Part shown: positions 34,578 through 43,172 of the stretch, in pieces
Position numbering within the stretch: position 1 is the stretch's first letter
Layout of the letters: each line of letters starts with the position of its first letter
Assembly: GCA_020024155.1 (NCBI GenBank)
Contig: JAHHUE010000002.1
Span: 6,876 to 70,875, forward strand
From: Oscillospiraceae bacterium
Lineage (GTDB): Bacteria; Bacillota; Clostridia; Oscillospirales; Ruminococcaceae
Direction: 5' to 3'
DNA: 64,000 nt
Program-made: the position numbers and the translations under genes
The notes under the pieces: generated by a model
Told to the model about the DNA's origin: nothing
The model's database searches: none
Seen by the model: the letters and a program-made list of their open reading frames with translations, nothing else

Positions 34578-35018
34578 ATGATATTTACACAGATTAAGCC
34601 TTGTCAATGGAACCTAGTAAAAGAAATATATATGGAAGCTTTTCCGAAAGCTGAAAGAAAACCATTTTTTCTATTAAAGAAATCAAAAAGGATACAGGTT
34701 TTTACTGCTATTGAAGAAAATGAAGTTCTAGGATTTGCGGTCACAGTACCATTTCATAATCTGGTGATGGTAGATTATCTTGCAGTAAATTCTAAAATTA
34801 GAAGCAAAGGTACTGGCAGTTTCTTGTTGCAAGAGCTATGTAATACATATCAAGGTAAGAAATTGGTCTTACTCATTGAACAGTTAGATGATTCCGCAAA
34901 AAATCAACAGCAAAGGCTTGCACGTAGAAAATTCTATTTAAAAAATGGTTTTACTTCTTCGGGAACTTATAGTGAAAGGTGTCAGTGGTACTATGGAAAT
35001 TATGCATTTCGGAGGTAA
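34578..35018 (+). CDS. GNAT-family N-acetyltransferase, probably frameshifted near its C-terminus
   Basis: A 146-residue GNAT: VDYLAVNSKIRSKGTGSFLLQEL contains the acetyl-CoA loop, followed by ARRKFYLKNGF. The frame ends in YYGNYAFRR. The next frame, from about 34981 to 35109, continues with MEIMHFGGKVSPEEYLNLQK and reaches a stop only 12 bases before the next gene. This looks like the natural C-terminal end of such GNATs, so a single indel near 34975-34995 is likely. AAGGAG precedes the ATG. It is transcribed from the MerR-type promoter. Confidence 0.85.
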   Translation: MIFTQIKPCQWNLVKEIYMEAFPKAERKPFFLLKKSKRIQVFTAIEENEVLGFAVTVPFHNLVMVDYLAVNSKIRSKGTGSFLLQELCNTYQGKKLVLLIEQLDDSAKNQQQRLARRKFYLKNGFTSSGTYSERCQWYYGNYAFRR

Positions 35019-35121
35019 AGTTTCACCAGAAGAATACCTAAATTTGCAGAAATACGCATTAGGAAAGTTACTATTTAAACTTTCTAAAATGAAGTTGGTA
35101 ACAGAGTAATGAGGCAAATTT

Positions 35122-35742
35122 ATGAAAAAAGTGATTTATAGAGCAATTGAAAAAAAGGACTATCTAGAAGTCCAGAATCTTATTTGCATTTCTTTCGGTT
35201 TAGATAGCTATGTCTCTGATTCCAAGACATTAAAACTGATTACTAAACAATATTTATGTAGTTGTCTAACTGAGCAGACTTATAATAAGGTAGCAGAAAT
35301 AGACGGTAAGATAATTGGTGTGATTATGGGTGCTAGCGACCACGCAAAACATACTGTAATCAATATTTTAAATGCACTTAAAAGCCTTTTCTATTCTTTG
35401 CAAATCATCTTGTTTCATCGAAAGGCATGCGATTCTCAGGGAAACATTCATAAGGCATATGAAGAATTGATTCGTGACCATAGAAATCAATATGACGGTG
35501 TTTTAACCTTGTTTATTGTCGATAAAAAATTCCAAGGTCTTGGTATAGGAAAAGAATTGCTAAGCGGTGTCCAGAATTATTGGAATGTAAAAGGCACTAA
35601 TAGTTCCTATCTCTATACGGATGACACCTGTAACTACGGATTCTATGAACATATGAGATTTACCCGTGTCAATGAAAAAAAGATAGACATTCTACGTAAC
35701 GGAGATAAGACCAAAATGGATGTTTACCTATACGAAAACTAA
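35122..35742 (+). CDS. GNAT-family N-acetyltransferase
   Basis: 206 residues. The GNAT core lies in the C-terminal half: GVLTLFIVDKKFQGLGIGKELL contains the QxxGIG/A acetyl-CoA motif, and YGFYEHMRFTRV is the terminal strand-helix. An inserted basic/hydrophobic segment at about 75-105 is unusual. It follows the first acetyltransferase closely and shares its MerR-type promoter, so both may modify the same toxic compound. The substrate is unknown. Confidence 0.85.
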   Translation: MKKVIYRAIEKKDYLEVQNLICISFGLDSYVSDSKTLKLITKQYLCSCLTEQTYNKVAEIDGKIIGVIMGASDHAKHTVINILNALKSLFYSLQIILFHRKACDSQGNIHKAYEELIRDHRNQYDGVLTLFIVDKKFQGLGIGKELLSGVQNYWNVKGTNSSYLYTDDTCNYGFYEHMRFTRVNEKKIDILRNGDKTKMDVYLYEN

Positions 35743-36209
35743 GAAAAATTTATTTTATACTCTACACTTAAACTCAAATTTATAAAAGATATATACTACC
35801 ACCAAGTATATATCCTTTATTTGTATCATAATTGTTTTGCTAAAACTTTTAATAATGCTGAACATTCAAGATTTGCTAACAGTTTTGCTATCAATTCAAT
35901 ATTATCATCAGCTTTCTTTGCTTCAACTTCTTATGATACATTATTAGATAATGTTTTTGTATAATGATATTATTTTGACATCAGTTTTACCTCATATAAT
36001 ACCACTCTATATATAAATTCTATACGAAACATCTTATTTTTCATTATCCAGAAAGTAAGATGTTTTTTATTTTTCTAGCTCAAATCAATAAGAAAAAATT
36101 TAGGATTTAATCCAAACTAATACTCCTTCATAGTACAAACAAGTGAAGGGACATTCCTTTTACTTAAATATTCTTTTCAATTATCAATAAAAGAAAAGGA
36201 TAGAAACAA
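35743..36209. other. Gene-poor stretch with a decayed minus-strand fragment
   Basis: No intact gene is seen. On the minus strand at about 35829-35965 a fragment reads EVEAKKADDNIELIAKLL, then ECSALLKVLAKQL and a stop, with another stop just upstream. It looks like the end of a lost coding sequence that I cannot identify. A hairpin with A/T arms lies at about 35787-35819. Confidence 0.4.
36027..36065 (+). terminator. Terminator-like hairpin before the mobile-element remnants
   Basis: AAACATCTTA (36027-36036) pairs with TAAGATGTTT (36056-36065), followed by TTTATTTTTC. Confidence 0.65.
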
Positions 36210-36680
36210 ATGAATTATGAAATTACAAGTGAAATCATTAGAAGTTGAATATTGAATGAATATTTCACAATAAGAGAAACAGAAATTTTATCTACTAAAC
36301 AGTTATATCCATTTAAAGACCACCCTTTATTAAAGCTTGTTGACGAATGCAAAATTGCACTTACTCAGCAGTAGAGCTGTCATACATAACGAATGAAAAA
36401 CAACACAACCTTATGTTAGAAATTGGATATTCAAAGTCAATACTATCATTATCACAAGCACAAAGAATGGCGTTCATTATCAAGTCAAGGTCGTTTAGTT
36501 AAAGATGCTATCTATATTCTGCTGAGCGAAGAAAAGGCAAACCAAAAAGAGCAAGTGCGATTTCTAAAAGAAGATATAGCTAAATACTTTCCTAAAAACT
36601 ATACTTCAAAAGATATGTCCGAAGTAATAATCAAATTACTTGAAAATTGGCAACGCAAAATACAAATGGACAAAAAATAA
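36210..36680 (+). pseudogene. ParB-like partition protein remnant of a mobile element
   Basis: The start (MNYEITSEIIRS) has an early stop. The next part gives LSTKQLYPFKDHP, the N-terminal ParB signature. The middle of the protein is deleted. The C-terminal part continues in two frames: AVELSYITNEKQHNLMLEIG with SLSQAQRM, then SSQGRLVKDAIYILLSEEK and AKYFPKNYTSKDM, KLLENWQRK. This order matches ParB-type proteins of Firmicute conjugative elements. Deletion, stops and frameshifts make it dead. Confidence 0.8.
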
Positions 36681-37125
36681 CTGCACTTTATTGCAGATTA
36701 TCTCAAGACGACAGTAGAAATGGCGAAATCAATAAGAAAAGGATTTCTGATTTAGATAAGTTATTTTCAAAAATTTATGAAGATAACATACTCGTACAGT
36801 TGGACAATCAACGTTACACCCGTATGTCAAATGAGTATGACATAGAGTAAAAGCAATTGATAGAACTAGTTACAAAAGTGAACATGAACTCGATAAAGTC
36901 TAACCATTACAAGTAGATATTAAAATGTTATCACAAGGTTTAAGAGAATTTACAGCTATGAAAGAACTCACACCTGCTATCACGCGAAAGTCGATATTTA
37001 CTTTACAGCAGTATATCTTGTGTATATTCCTACCGAACAGCAACTTATTGACTTGATGAATAAAATCAAGAATAAAGCATCATTAAATGAAAAACGGTGT
37101 AACCTCATTTCTGAGTTTACACCAT
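36647..37125 (+). pseudogene. Large serine recombinase remnant (TnpX/TndX-like)
   Basis: The fragment starts MATQNTNGQKITALYCRLSQ, with DDSRNGE, the resolvase N-terminus including the YxRLSxDD start. It jumps directly to RISDLDKLFSKIYEDNI, which normally lies hundreds of residues later. A stop follows, then LREFTAMKELTPAI and VDIYFTAVYLVYIPTEQQL, the usual C-terminal end of these recombinases, in shifted frames. An internal deletion has therefore removed most of the gene. It overlaps the end of the parB remnant, as the intact pair does in conjugative elements. Confidence 0.82.
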
Positions 37126-37178
37126 CATTCTTAAAAAACATCTTTATTAACACGAGGCTAACCTGTCTTTTTTTTATT

Positions 37179-38417
37179 TTAATTATCAAAAACTTTAATA
37201 TCTTCATCAAGATTTATAACTGCGCCAAAGTAGCCTTGTTGTTGTAATTTGTCAAGAAGTTTACCAAGTTTTTTTGGTCTTTCAAACAAACCAACATCAT
37301 ATTCTTTTCTGTATTCCTTAGCTTTTAAAGCACATTTTTCAAAGTTGTTTTCTTCAAAAATTACAGCAAGTTTTTTCTTTGCATTTTCCGGTTTAAATTT
37401 TTGTTCTGAAAGAATTGCAAAAATTCTTTCAAATCCAATTGAAAATCCTACTGCTGGTATATCTTCTCCAAGGAACTTACCAATAAGGTTGTCATATCTG
37501 CCACCACCGGCAATTGCACCTTTAAAATCATTACTTACAACTTCAAAAACTGTACCTGTATAATATCCTTGACCTCTTACGAGAGAAAGGTCAAACACAA
37601 GGTCATATTTATTTTCAGATACAGCAGATGCTATATTGATTATTTTTTCAACATCTCTAACAGCTTCGCTTTCTGGCATAAGTTCTTTAACATATTCCAG
37701 TGAGAAGTTACCCGCATTTAAGAAATTAACAAATTTTTCAACTGCTTGTGTATCAAAATTCTTTTCTTTAAGTTCTTTTTCAACACCTTCTGCACCAATT
37801 TTATCCATTTTATCAAATGTGATACAAACACTTGCCAAATTTTCTTTATCAAAGCCCATACTTTCAAGCAATCCGTTAAGAATTTGACGGTTATTTACTC
37901 TTACTGTAAAGTTTTTAAGGCTAATCGCAAGCAAAGCCTCTGTAACAGTATTTATAAGTTCAATTTCACTGTAAATACTATCTGAGCCAATAATATCAAC
38001 ATCACATTGTGTAAATTCTCTCAAACGGCCTTTTTGTGGGCGTTCAGCACGATACACACGGTCCATTTGAATTGCTTTCAATGGGAATGGTAATTTAGAG
38101 CGATTATTAGCAAAATATCTTGTAAGCGGCAAGGTTAAATCATAACGCAAGCCCATATCTGCAAGGTTATTTTCTGTGAGTTCGCCTTCAAAAGCTTTTT
38201 GAAGTTTGTCCCCTCTTTTAAGTATTTTAAATATAAGGTTAAGATTTTCTCCACCATCGCTTTTATCAAGATTTTCAATATCTTCTATTATAGGTGTATT
38301 TACACGAATAAATCCGTTTGAAGCATAAACTTTCAATATTTCACTTTGGAGATAATCTCTCAAAGCAGTTTCTTCTGGCAAGTAATCAACTGTACCTTTT
38401 ACATTACTTATTTTCAT
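37179..38417 (-). CDS. hisS: Histidyl-tRNA synthetase
   Basis: 412 residues, class II synthetase. Motif 1 region NGFIRVNTPIIEDIE. Motif 2 RVYRAERPQKGRLREFTQCD and VDIIG. The HisRS-specific LVRGQGYYTGTVFE and AGGGRYDNLIGKFLG, then motif 3 VGFSIGFERIFAIL. A C-terminal anticodon-binding domain follows. The presence of LVRGxxYYTG and the Arg of motif 3 favours a working synthetase over the regulatory HisZ. It is 26 bp downstream of folT on the same strand. Its end abuts the mobile-element remnants. Confidence 0.95.
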   Translation of the reverse strand: MKISNVKGTVDYLPEETALRDYLQSEILKVYASNGFIRVNTPIIEDIENLDKSDGGENLNLIFKILKRGDKLQKAFEGELTENNLADMGLRYDLTLPLTRYFANNRSKLPFPLKAIQMDRVYRAERPQKGRLREFTQCDVDIIGSDSIYSEIELINTVTEALLAISLKNFTVRVNNRQILNGLLESMGFDKENLASVCITFDKMDKIGAEGVEKELKEKNFDTQAVEKFVNFLNAGNFSLEYVKELMPESEAVRDVEKIINIASAVSENKYDLVFDLSLVRGQGYYTGTVFEVVSNDFKGAIAGGGRYDNLIGKFLGEDIPAVGFSIGFERIFAILSEQKFKPENAKKKLAVIFEENNFEKCALKAKEYRKEYDVGLFERPKKLGKLLDKLQQQGYFGAVINLDEDIKVFDN

Positions 38418-38443
38418 AACTACCTCGCTTACTAAAATATAAC

Positions 38444-38947
38444 TTATTTCATATTACTTATAAATTTTTCATATATGATTTTTATAAAAATAATCTCTAC
38501 CGGAATCATAATTATATTTTTTATTGCCCTTTTAAAAAAAATTACCCAATATGGCTGAGCTCTGACTATGCTTGTCCACAATGTATTAAGTCCTAAGCGC
38601 AAAACAATATTGACAATAACAACTGCTGTAATTATTTTTAAAAAGCTTTTTGCCCCCTTTTTTTGAAGAAAAAATCCATATACCAAACCGGACAAAGCTG
38701 CCGTTAAAGTGTATCCTGGAAAATATGGACCTACTGGAAATAAAGTTGCGCCTATAAAATCTGCAATACCTGCTGCAATGGCAGTGTAAAATGGACCATA
38801 AAGCATACCTATAATGGATAATGGGATAAATGCAAAGCCAATTTTAGCAATAGGTGTTGGTATTGATAAAAACCTTGATAATACAATTTCTAATGCAATC
38901 AATAAGGCTATCCTTGCTATTTGCACGGTTTTACTGTTTCTATCCAT
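38444..38947 (-). CDS. folT: ECF transporter substrate-binding component, folate type (FolT-like)
   Basis: A 167-residue membrane protein with five to six helices and no soluble domain. The N-terminal ALLIALEIVLSRFLSIPTP, PLSIIGMLYGPFYTAIAAG and the acidic IADFIGATLFPVGPYFPGYT are typical of S components of energy-coupling-factor vitamin importers, with closest resemblance to FolT. The ATG at 38947 was chosen for its AAGGGG ribosome site. The shared EcfA/A'/T module is elsewhere. No THF riboswitch is recognisable in the 190-bp leader. Confidence 0.82.
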   Translation of the reverse strand: MDRNSKTVQIARIALLIALEIVLSRFLSIPTPIAKIGFAFIPLSIIGMLYGPFYTAIAAGIADFIGATLFPVGPYFPGYTLTAALSGLVYGFFLQKKGAKSFLKIITAVVIVNIVLRLGLNTLWTSIVRAQPYWVIFFKRAIKNIIMIPVEIIFIKIIYEKFISNMK

Positions 38948-39137
38948 AGTTTTATCCCCTTCCAAAATAATAATAGTATTTATTATATATATCTTTTACA
39001 TTTTACTATCTATCCGTATTTTTTGCAATATTTTTATATAAATCGTTATTATTTGTAACCACAGTTTTGATATTTGCAATATGTTATTTCATATAGTAAA
39101 ATTATTATATTAAATAAAAAACGAATTGGGTTGAATA

Positions 39138-41693
39138 ATGAAAAATATTGTTATTGGTGTACTTGCTCATGTTGATAGTGGAAAAACCACTTTGTCAGAA
39201 AGTATGTTATATAAATGTAAGAGCATAAGAAAGCTGGGGCGTGTTGATAATGGTGACACTGCTCTTGATACAAATGAAATAGAAAAAAGCCGTGGTATAA
39301 CTGTGTTTTCAAAACAAGCAAAGCTAGTATATAAAAACACAAATATATACCTTTTGGACACACCGGGTCATATTGATTTTTCTGCTGAAATGGAGAGAAC
39401 TCTGTCTGTTTTAGATTATGCCATTCTTGTTATAAGTGGTATTGATGGCATACAACATCATACAGAAACTTTATGGAATTTATTGCAAACATATAAAATT
39501 CCTACTATTATTTTTGTAAATAAAATGGATGCTAATATTGCAGATAAAAATAAACTTATTAACGAGTTAAAAAGTAATTTCAGTACATCTTGCATCGATT
39601 TTACAACACTTAATTTCTCAGTTATGGAAGAAATATCAATAACTGATGAAAGTGTTATGGAAAGCTTTTTGGAAACTGAAACTATATCTGATAGCAATAT
39701 TGCTCACTTAATAAATCAACGAAAAGTTTTCCCTTGTATTTTTGGTTCTGCCCTAAAAGAACAAGGTGTTGAAGAGTTATTATCAATTCTTGACAGTTAC
39801 ACTATTCAACCTGAATACCCTCAACAATTTGGTGCAAAAGTATATAAAATCGGTCACGACGAACAAGGTGGACGCATTACATATCTAAAAATTACTGGTG
39901 GTAATTTAAAACCAAAAGACAGTGTAACCCTTATTGATAAAAATGGTGAAAAATCAATTGAGAAAATAAATCAAATCAGATTGTATACCGGAGAAAAATT
40001 TTCTTCTGAACAATGTGCCGAAAGTGGAACAATTTGTGCTGTAACCGGACTTACAAAAACTTATTCTGGACAAGGTATCGGCATAGAGCATAATCTTGAA
40101 CAAAAACTGTCACAGCCAATATTTACTTATAAAGTTTTAATACTTGATAAAACTGACGCCTTTACAACTTTATCTAAATTCCGTATTCTTGAACAAGAGG
40201 ACCCTCAACTTAATGTTATATGGAATGAACAACTTTCCGAAATTCATGTAAGTCTTATGGGCGAAATTCAACTTGAAGTATTAAAACACATTTTTGCCCA
40301 AAGATTTAGTATTGAAATTGATTTTGACCAAGGTAGTGTTGTCTACAAAGAAACTATACGAAACACTGTTGAAGGTGTTGGTCACTTTGAACCTTTAAGG
40401 CACTATGCAGAAGTTCATCTTTTACTTGAAAAAATCAAACAAGGCAGTGGCCTTATTTTTGATACTATTTGCAGTGAAGACAGACTGGATAAAAACTGGC
40501 AAAGGCTTATTCTTACTCATCTTACAGAAAAAACTCATTTAGGTGTATTAACCGGCAGCCCTATAACTGATATTAAAATCACATTGGTAAGTGGTAAATC
40601 ACACATAAAGCACACTGACGGCGGAGATTTTCGTCAGGCAACATATCGTGCTGTTCGTCAAGGTCTTATGCAGGCAGAAAGCGTTTTGCTTGAACCGTGG
40701 TATGACTTTACAATAACTGTATCAAGCGAAAATATTGGTCGTGTTATGACAGATATACAAAAAATGAGTGGTAATTTTGATGCACCTGTTGTAAACGGAG
40801 ATATATCAGTTCTTAAAGGCTCTGTTCCTGTTATAGAGATAAATAATTACAGACAAGATTTTATAAACTTTACTCGTGGAAAAGGCAGAATGACTTGTGT
40901 TTTCAAAGGTTATTTTGAATGTCATAACACTGCACAAGTTATTAGAGAAATAGGATATAACCCAGAAAACGATATTGAAAATTCTGCTGACAGTGTATTT
41001 TGCTCTCATGGTTCTGCAACTGTTGTTAAATGGTATGATGTAAAAGACAATATGCACTTGGAAAGTTTTTTAAAAGAAAAAACAGAGGATTTAACACCGC
41101 TTATAACTCAAAATCAAGTAAGAGAGTATCGTTCTTTTCTTGAACAAGATAAAGAGCTTTTGAAAATTTTTGAAAACACTTATGGAAAAATTAAAACTGA
41201 TAGATATACTGTTTTTAATACTCCAAGTAAGACAGAAACAAAAACCACAACAAATTATAAAACTTATGAACAAGATTACCTTCTTGTTGATGGATATAAT
41301 ATAATTTTTGCGTGGGACGATTTAAAAAATCTTGCTCAAAAAAATCTTGATGCTGCCCGTCATAATCTCATAAATACACTTTGTAATTATCAAGGTTTCA
41401 AAAAATGTGAAGTTATTTTAGTTTTTGATGCATACAAAGTAAAAGGCAATACTGGAAGTATTGAAAAATATCACAATATAACTATCGTTTATACAAAAGA
41501 GGCAGAAACTGCTGATATGTATATTGAAAAAACTACTAAAAACTTGGCAAAAAATTATCGTGTGAGAGTTGCAACAAGTGATAATCTTGAGCAAATTATT
41601 ATTCTTGGACATGGTGCAATGCGTTTATCTGCACGCAATTTCAAACAAGAAGTTGATGAAATAGAAAAAGCTATACGAGAAATAATAGAATAA
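39138..41693 (+). CDS. TetM-like ribosome-protection GTPase fused to a YacP/Rae1-like NYN nuclease domain
   Basis: 851 residues. The N-terminal GTPase has all G motifs: AHVDSGKTT (G1), RGIT (G2), DTPGHIDF (G3), NKMD (G4). EF-G-like domains II-V follow to about residue 660, closest to TetM/TetO proteins. Domain IV carries SHIKHTDGGDF where TetM has the SPVSTPADF loop, so tetracycline displacement is doubtful. From about residue 710 a second domain begins: LLVDGYNIIFAWDDL, LVFDAYKVKGNTGS, YTKEAETADMYIE, RVATSDNLEQ, with acidic residues D718, D764, D793 and D815. This is the NYN/YacP family; Bacillus YacP (Rae1) cleaves mRNA in the ribosomal A site. The fusion joins two A-site activities. Confidence 0.9.
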   Translation: MKNIVIGVLAHVDSGKTTLSESMLYKCKSIRKLGRVDNGDTALDTNEIEKSRGITVFSKQAKLVYKNTNIYLLDTPGHIDFSAEMERTLSVLDYAILVISGIDGIQHHTETLWNLLQTYKIPTIIFVNKMDANIADKNKLINELKSNFSTSCIDFTTLNFSVMEEISITDESVMESFLETETISDSNIAHLINQRKVFPCIFGSALKEQGVEELLSILDSYTIQPEYPQQFGAKVYKIGHDEQGGRITYLKITGGNLKPKDSVTLIDKNGEKSIEKINQIRLYTGEKFSSEQCAESGTICAVTGLTKTYSGQGIGIEHNLEQKLSQPIFTYKVLILDKTDAFTTLSKFRILEQEDPQLNVIWNEQLSEIHVSLMGEIQLEVLKHIFAQRFSIEIDFDQGSVVYKETIRNTVEGVGHFEPLRHYAEVHLLLEKIKQGSGLIFDTICSEDRLDKNWQRLILTHLTEKTHLGVLTGSPITDIKITLVSGKSHIKHTDGGDFRQATYRAVRQGLMQAESVLLEPWYDFTITVSSENIGRVMTDIQKMSGNFDAPVVNGDISVLKGSVPVIEINNYRQDFINFTRGKGRMTCVFKGYFECHNTAQVIREIGYNPENDIENSADSVFCSHGSATVVKWYDVKDNMHLESFLKEKTEDLTPLITQNQVREYRSFLEQDKELLKIFENTYGKIKTDRYTVFNTPSKTETKTTTNYKTYEQDYLLVDGYNIIFAWDDLKNLAQKNLDAARHNLINTLCNYQGFKKCEVILVFDAYKVKGNTGSIEKYHNITIVYTKEAETADMYIEKTTKNLAKNYRVRVATSDNLEQIIILGHGAMRLSARNFKQEVDEIEKAIREIIE

Positions 41694-41702
41694 AAATAAA
41701 AG

Positions 41703-41731
41703 ACGATATTAGACCCAAAATCTAATATCGT
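41703..41731 (+). terminator. Intrinsic terminator of the GTPase-NYN gene
   Basis: The stem ACGATATTAGA pairs with TCTAATATCGT and is followed by TTTTTCTAT. Confidence 0.87.
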
Positions 41732-41869
41732 TTTTTCTATATTAAAATTATAACCTTGTGATATTCTTTAAACACAAAATGGTAATGGGGAATATATATG
41801 TTGTAAATAACTTTTAAATAAAGTTTTGTTGTTTCAAATAAATATTTTTAAAATATCAATATTTTTTAT

Positions 41870-42558
41870 TTAAAGATGAGTATTGATAGAGTATATTCCT
41901 AAAAACTCTTCTCCACCCCATCTGCCAACAAGGTCATGTCTACGAATATTTCTAATAAGACTTTTAGAAATATTTTTTAGAACCATATCCCCTGCATCAT
42001 GTCCGTATGTATTATTAACTTTGCTAAAATCATCAATATCAGCAAATAATACTGCAAAACTTCTTCCAATTTTTTTATATTCTTCAAATTTATAAGAAAT
42101 AAAACTCTCCAAGTAACAACGGTTAGGTAACTCTGTTAAATTATCATGCATAGCAATATTAGATAAATTTTTTATTAAATTATCTTCAAAAACTTTTGGA
42201 AAATCCTTAGTAAATATTTCTACTGCCCCTACAATTTGTTCTTCATTTTTAATAGGAAAAATATTTACTCTAATAGGAATTCTGTATCCGTCACGATGCC
42301 TAACAAGAACCTGGTCTTGTCTTTTTTTTCTGTCTTATATTGTAGCAAATAAAGGACAATCGAGATTGCATATAGCTTTTACTTATTTGTCTATATGATT
42401 TAGCCCGCTGTTTTGACAGCATTTGCCAATTATTTCTTCTGCCTTATATCCTGTAATTTCTTCTGCTACATGATTCTAAAACTTTATCTTCCATTCTTTA
42501 TCCACAAAATAAATATCATCTTGCAACTGTTTTATAATATCTAAATATCTATATTGTC
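41870..42558 (-). pseudogene. PAS-GGDEF diguanylate cyclase pseudogene
   Basis: On the minus strand, one frame reads a PAS domain (DDIYFVDKEWKIKF, then stop, NHVAEEITGYKAEEIIGKCC). It goes on through QDQVLVRHRDGYRIPIRVNI and IVGAVEIFTKDFP. It ends in a GGDEF domain (HDNLTELPNRCYLESFIS; FADIDDFSKVNNTYGHDAGD; GRWGGEEF). Three in-frame stops (TAG, TAA, TAA) interrupt the PAS part. The cyclase domain ends abruptly nine residues after GGEEF. Only residues from 42151 downward form an open frame. It once made cyclic di-GMP and is now presumably inactive. Confidence 0.85.
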
Positions 42559-42749
42559 ATATAATACAATAAATTAAACTTCCAATTATATTATACACTT
42601 TTAGCATAGTTTTCCATACATAATAACAGTGTACAAATATATTTAATTTTAAATATTTTATGATTTATATTTTAACTCAATATCATTTTAAAGTAATATT
42701 TGATTACATTACAGTTATTACATAGTTAAATTTTTATTCAACAATGCAA

Positions 42750-42780
42750 AAAACGACTAAGTATTAAACTTAGTCGTTTT
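42750..42780 (-). terminator. Terminator of tRNA-Leu copy A
   Basis: AAAACGACTAAGT (42750-42762) pairs with ACTTAGTCGTTTT (42768-42780) directly after the tRNA 3' end on the minus strand. Confidence 0.85.
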
Positions 42781-42867
42781 TGGTGCGGATGACAAGACTT
42801 GAACTTGCACGATATTGCTACCACTAGCCCCTCAAGCTAGCGTGTCTGCCGATTCCACCACATCCGC
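42781..42867 (-). tRNA. tRNA-Leu (GAG), copy A
   Basis: An 87-nt class II tRNA on the minus strand. Acceptor GCGGATG pairs with CATCCGC, followed by A and encoded CCA. Anticodon arm CTAGC-TTGAGGG-GCTAG gives anticodon GAG, which reads CTC/CTT Leu codons. The long variable arm and T-loop TTCAAGT fit tRNA-Leu. A likely promoter upstream has TTGCGT-17-TATTAT. Confidence 0.94.
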
Positions 42868-42980
42868 AAAATCGGTTACACTTTTCTAGTGCGTGTATTA
42901 TAATATCATACTTTTTTACAAAACGCAAGCATTATTTTTAATATTTTTTAAATTTTACAAAGTTATAAATTGTAAAATAA

Positions 42981-43009
42981 AAAACGACTAAGTACAAACT
43001 TAGTCGTTT
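42981..43009 (-). terminator. Terminator of tRNA-Leu copy B
   Basis: The same stem as for copy A, with a shorter loop: AAAACGACTAAGT (42981-42993) with ACTTAGTCGTTT. Confidence 0.82.
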
Positions 43010-43096
43010 TGGTGCGGATGACAAGACTTGAACTTGCACGATATTGCTACCACTAGCCCCTCAAGCTAGCGTGTCTGCCGATTCCACCACATCCGC
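43010..43096 (-). tRNA. tRNA-Leu (GAG), copy B
   Basis: Identical in sequence to the copy at 42781-42867, with the same flanks: a hairpin terminator and a TTATAATATCATA promoter region. This copy has a full TTGACA -35 element with 17-bp spacing to TATTAT, so it may be the more strongly expressed of the two. Confidence 0.94.
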
Positions 43097-43172
43097 AAAA
43101 TCGGTTACACTTTTCTAGTGCGTGTATTATAATATCATAAGTTCTATATATTGTCAACACTTTTTTCATATT

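Larger units (their letters stand above)
42748..43139. repeat. Tandem duplication containing tRNA-Leu, terminator and promoter -10 region
   Basis: Two units of about 160 bp (near 42748-42910 and 42979-43139) are almost identical from the terminator hairpin through the tRNA to ATTATAATATCATA. About 70 bp of unrelated sequence separates them. The loop of the terminator differs by two bases. Confidence 0.88.

Noticed and set aside
36423..36680. 85-codon open frame as an intact small gene
   Set aside because: It is the C-terminal part of a frameshifted, internally deleted ParB-like gene and has no ribosome site of its own.
36647..36850. 67-codon frame as a real small recombinase
   Set aside because: It joins the resolvase N-terminus to a late helical segment across an internal deletion; the catalytic domain is incomplete.
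38966..39137. THF riboswitch before folT
   Set aside because: The leader is A+T-rich with no conserved THF aptamer elements that I can recognise.
39138..41693. Simple tetracycline resistance gene call
   Set aside because: The TetM drug-contact loop is not conserved and a nuclease-like domain is attached, so resistance cannot be claimed.
41870..42151. 93-codon GGDEF protein as a functional enzyme
   Set aside because: It is the last open piece of a PAS-GGDEF pseudogene and ends right after GGEEF, so the fold is incomplete.
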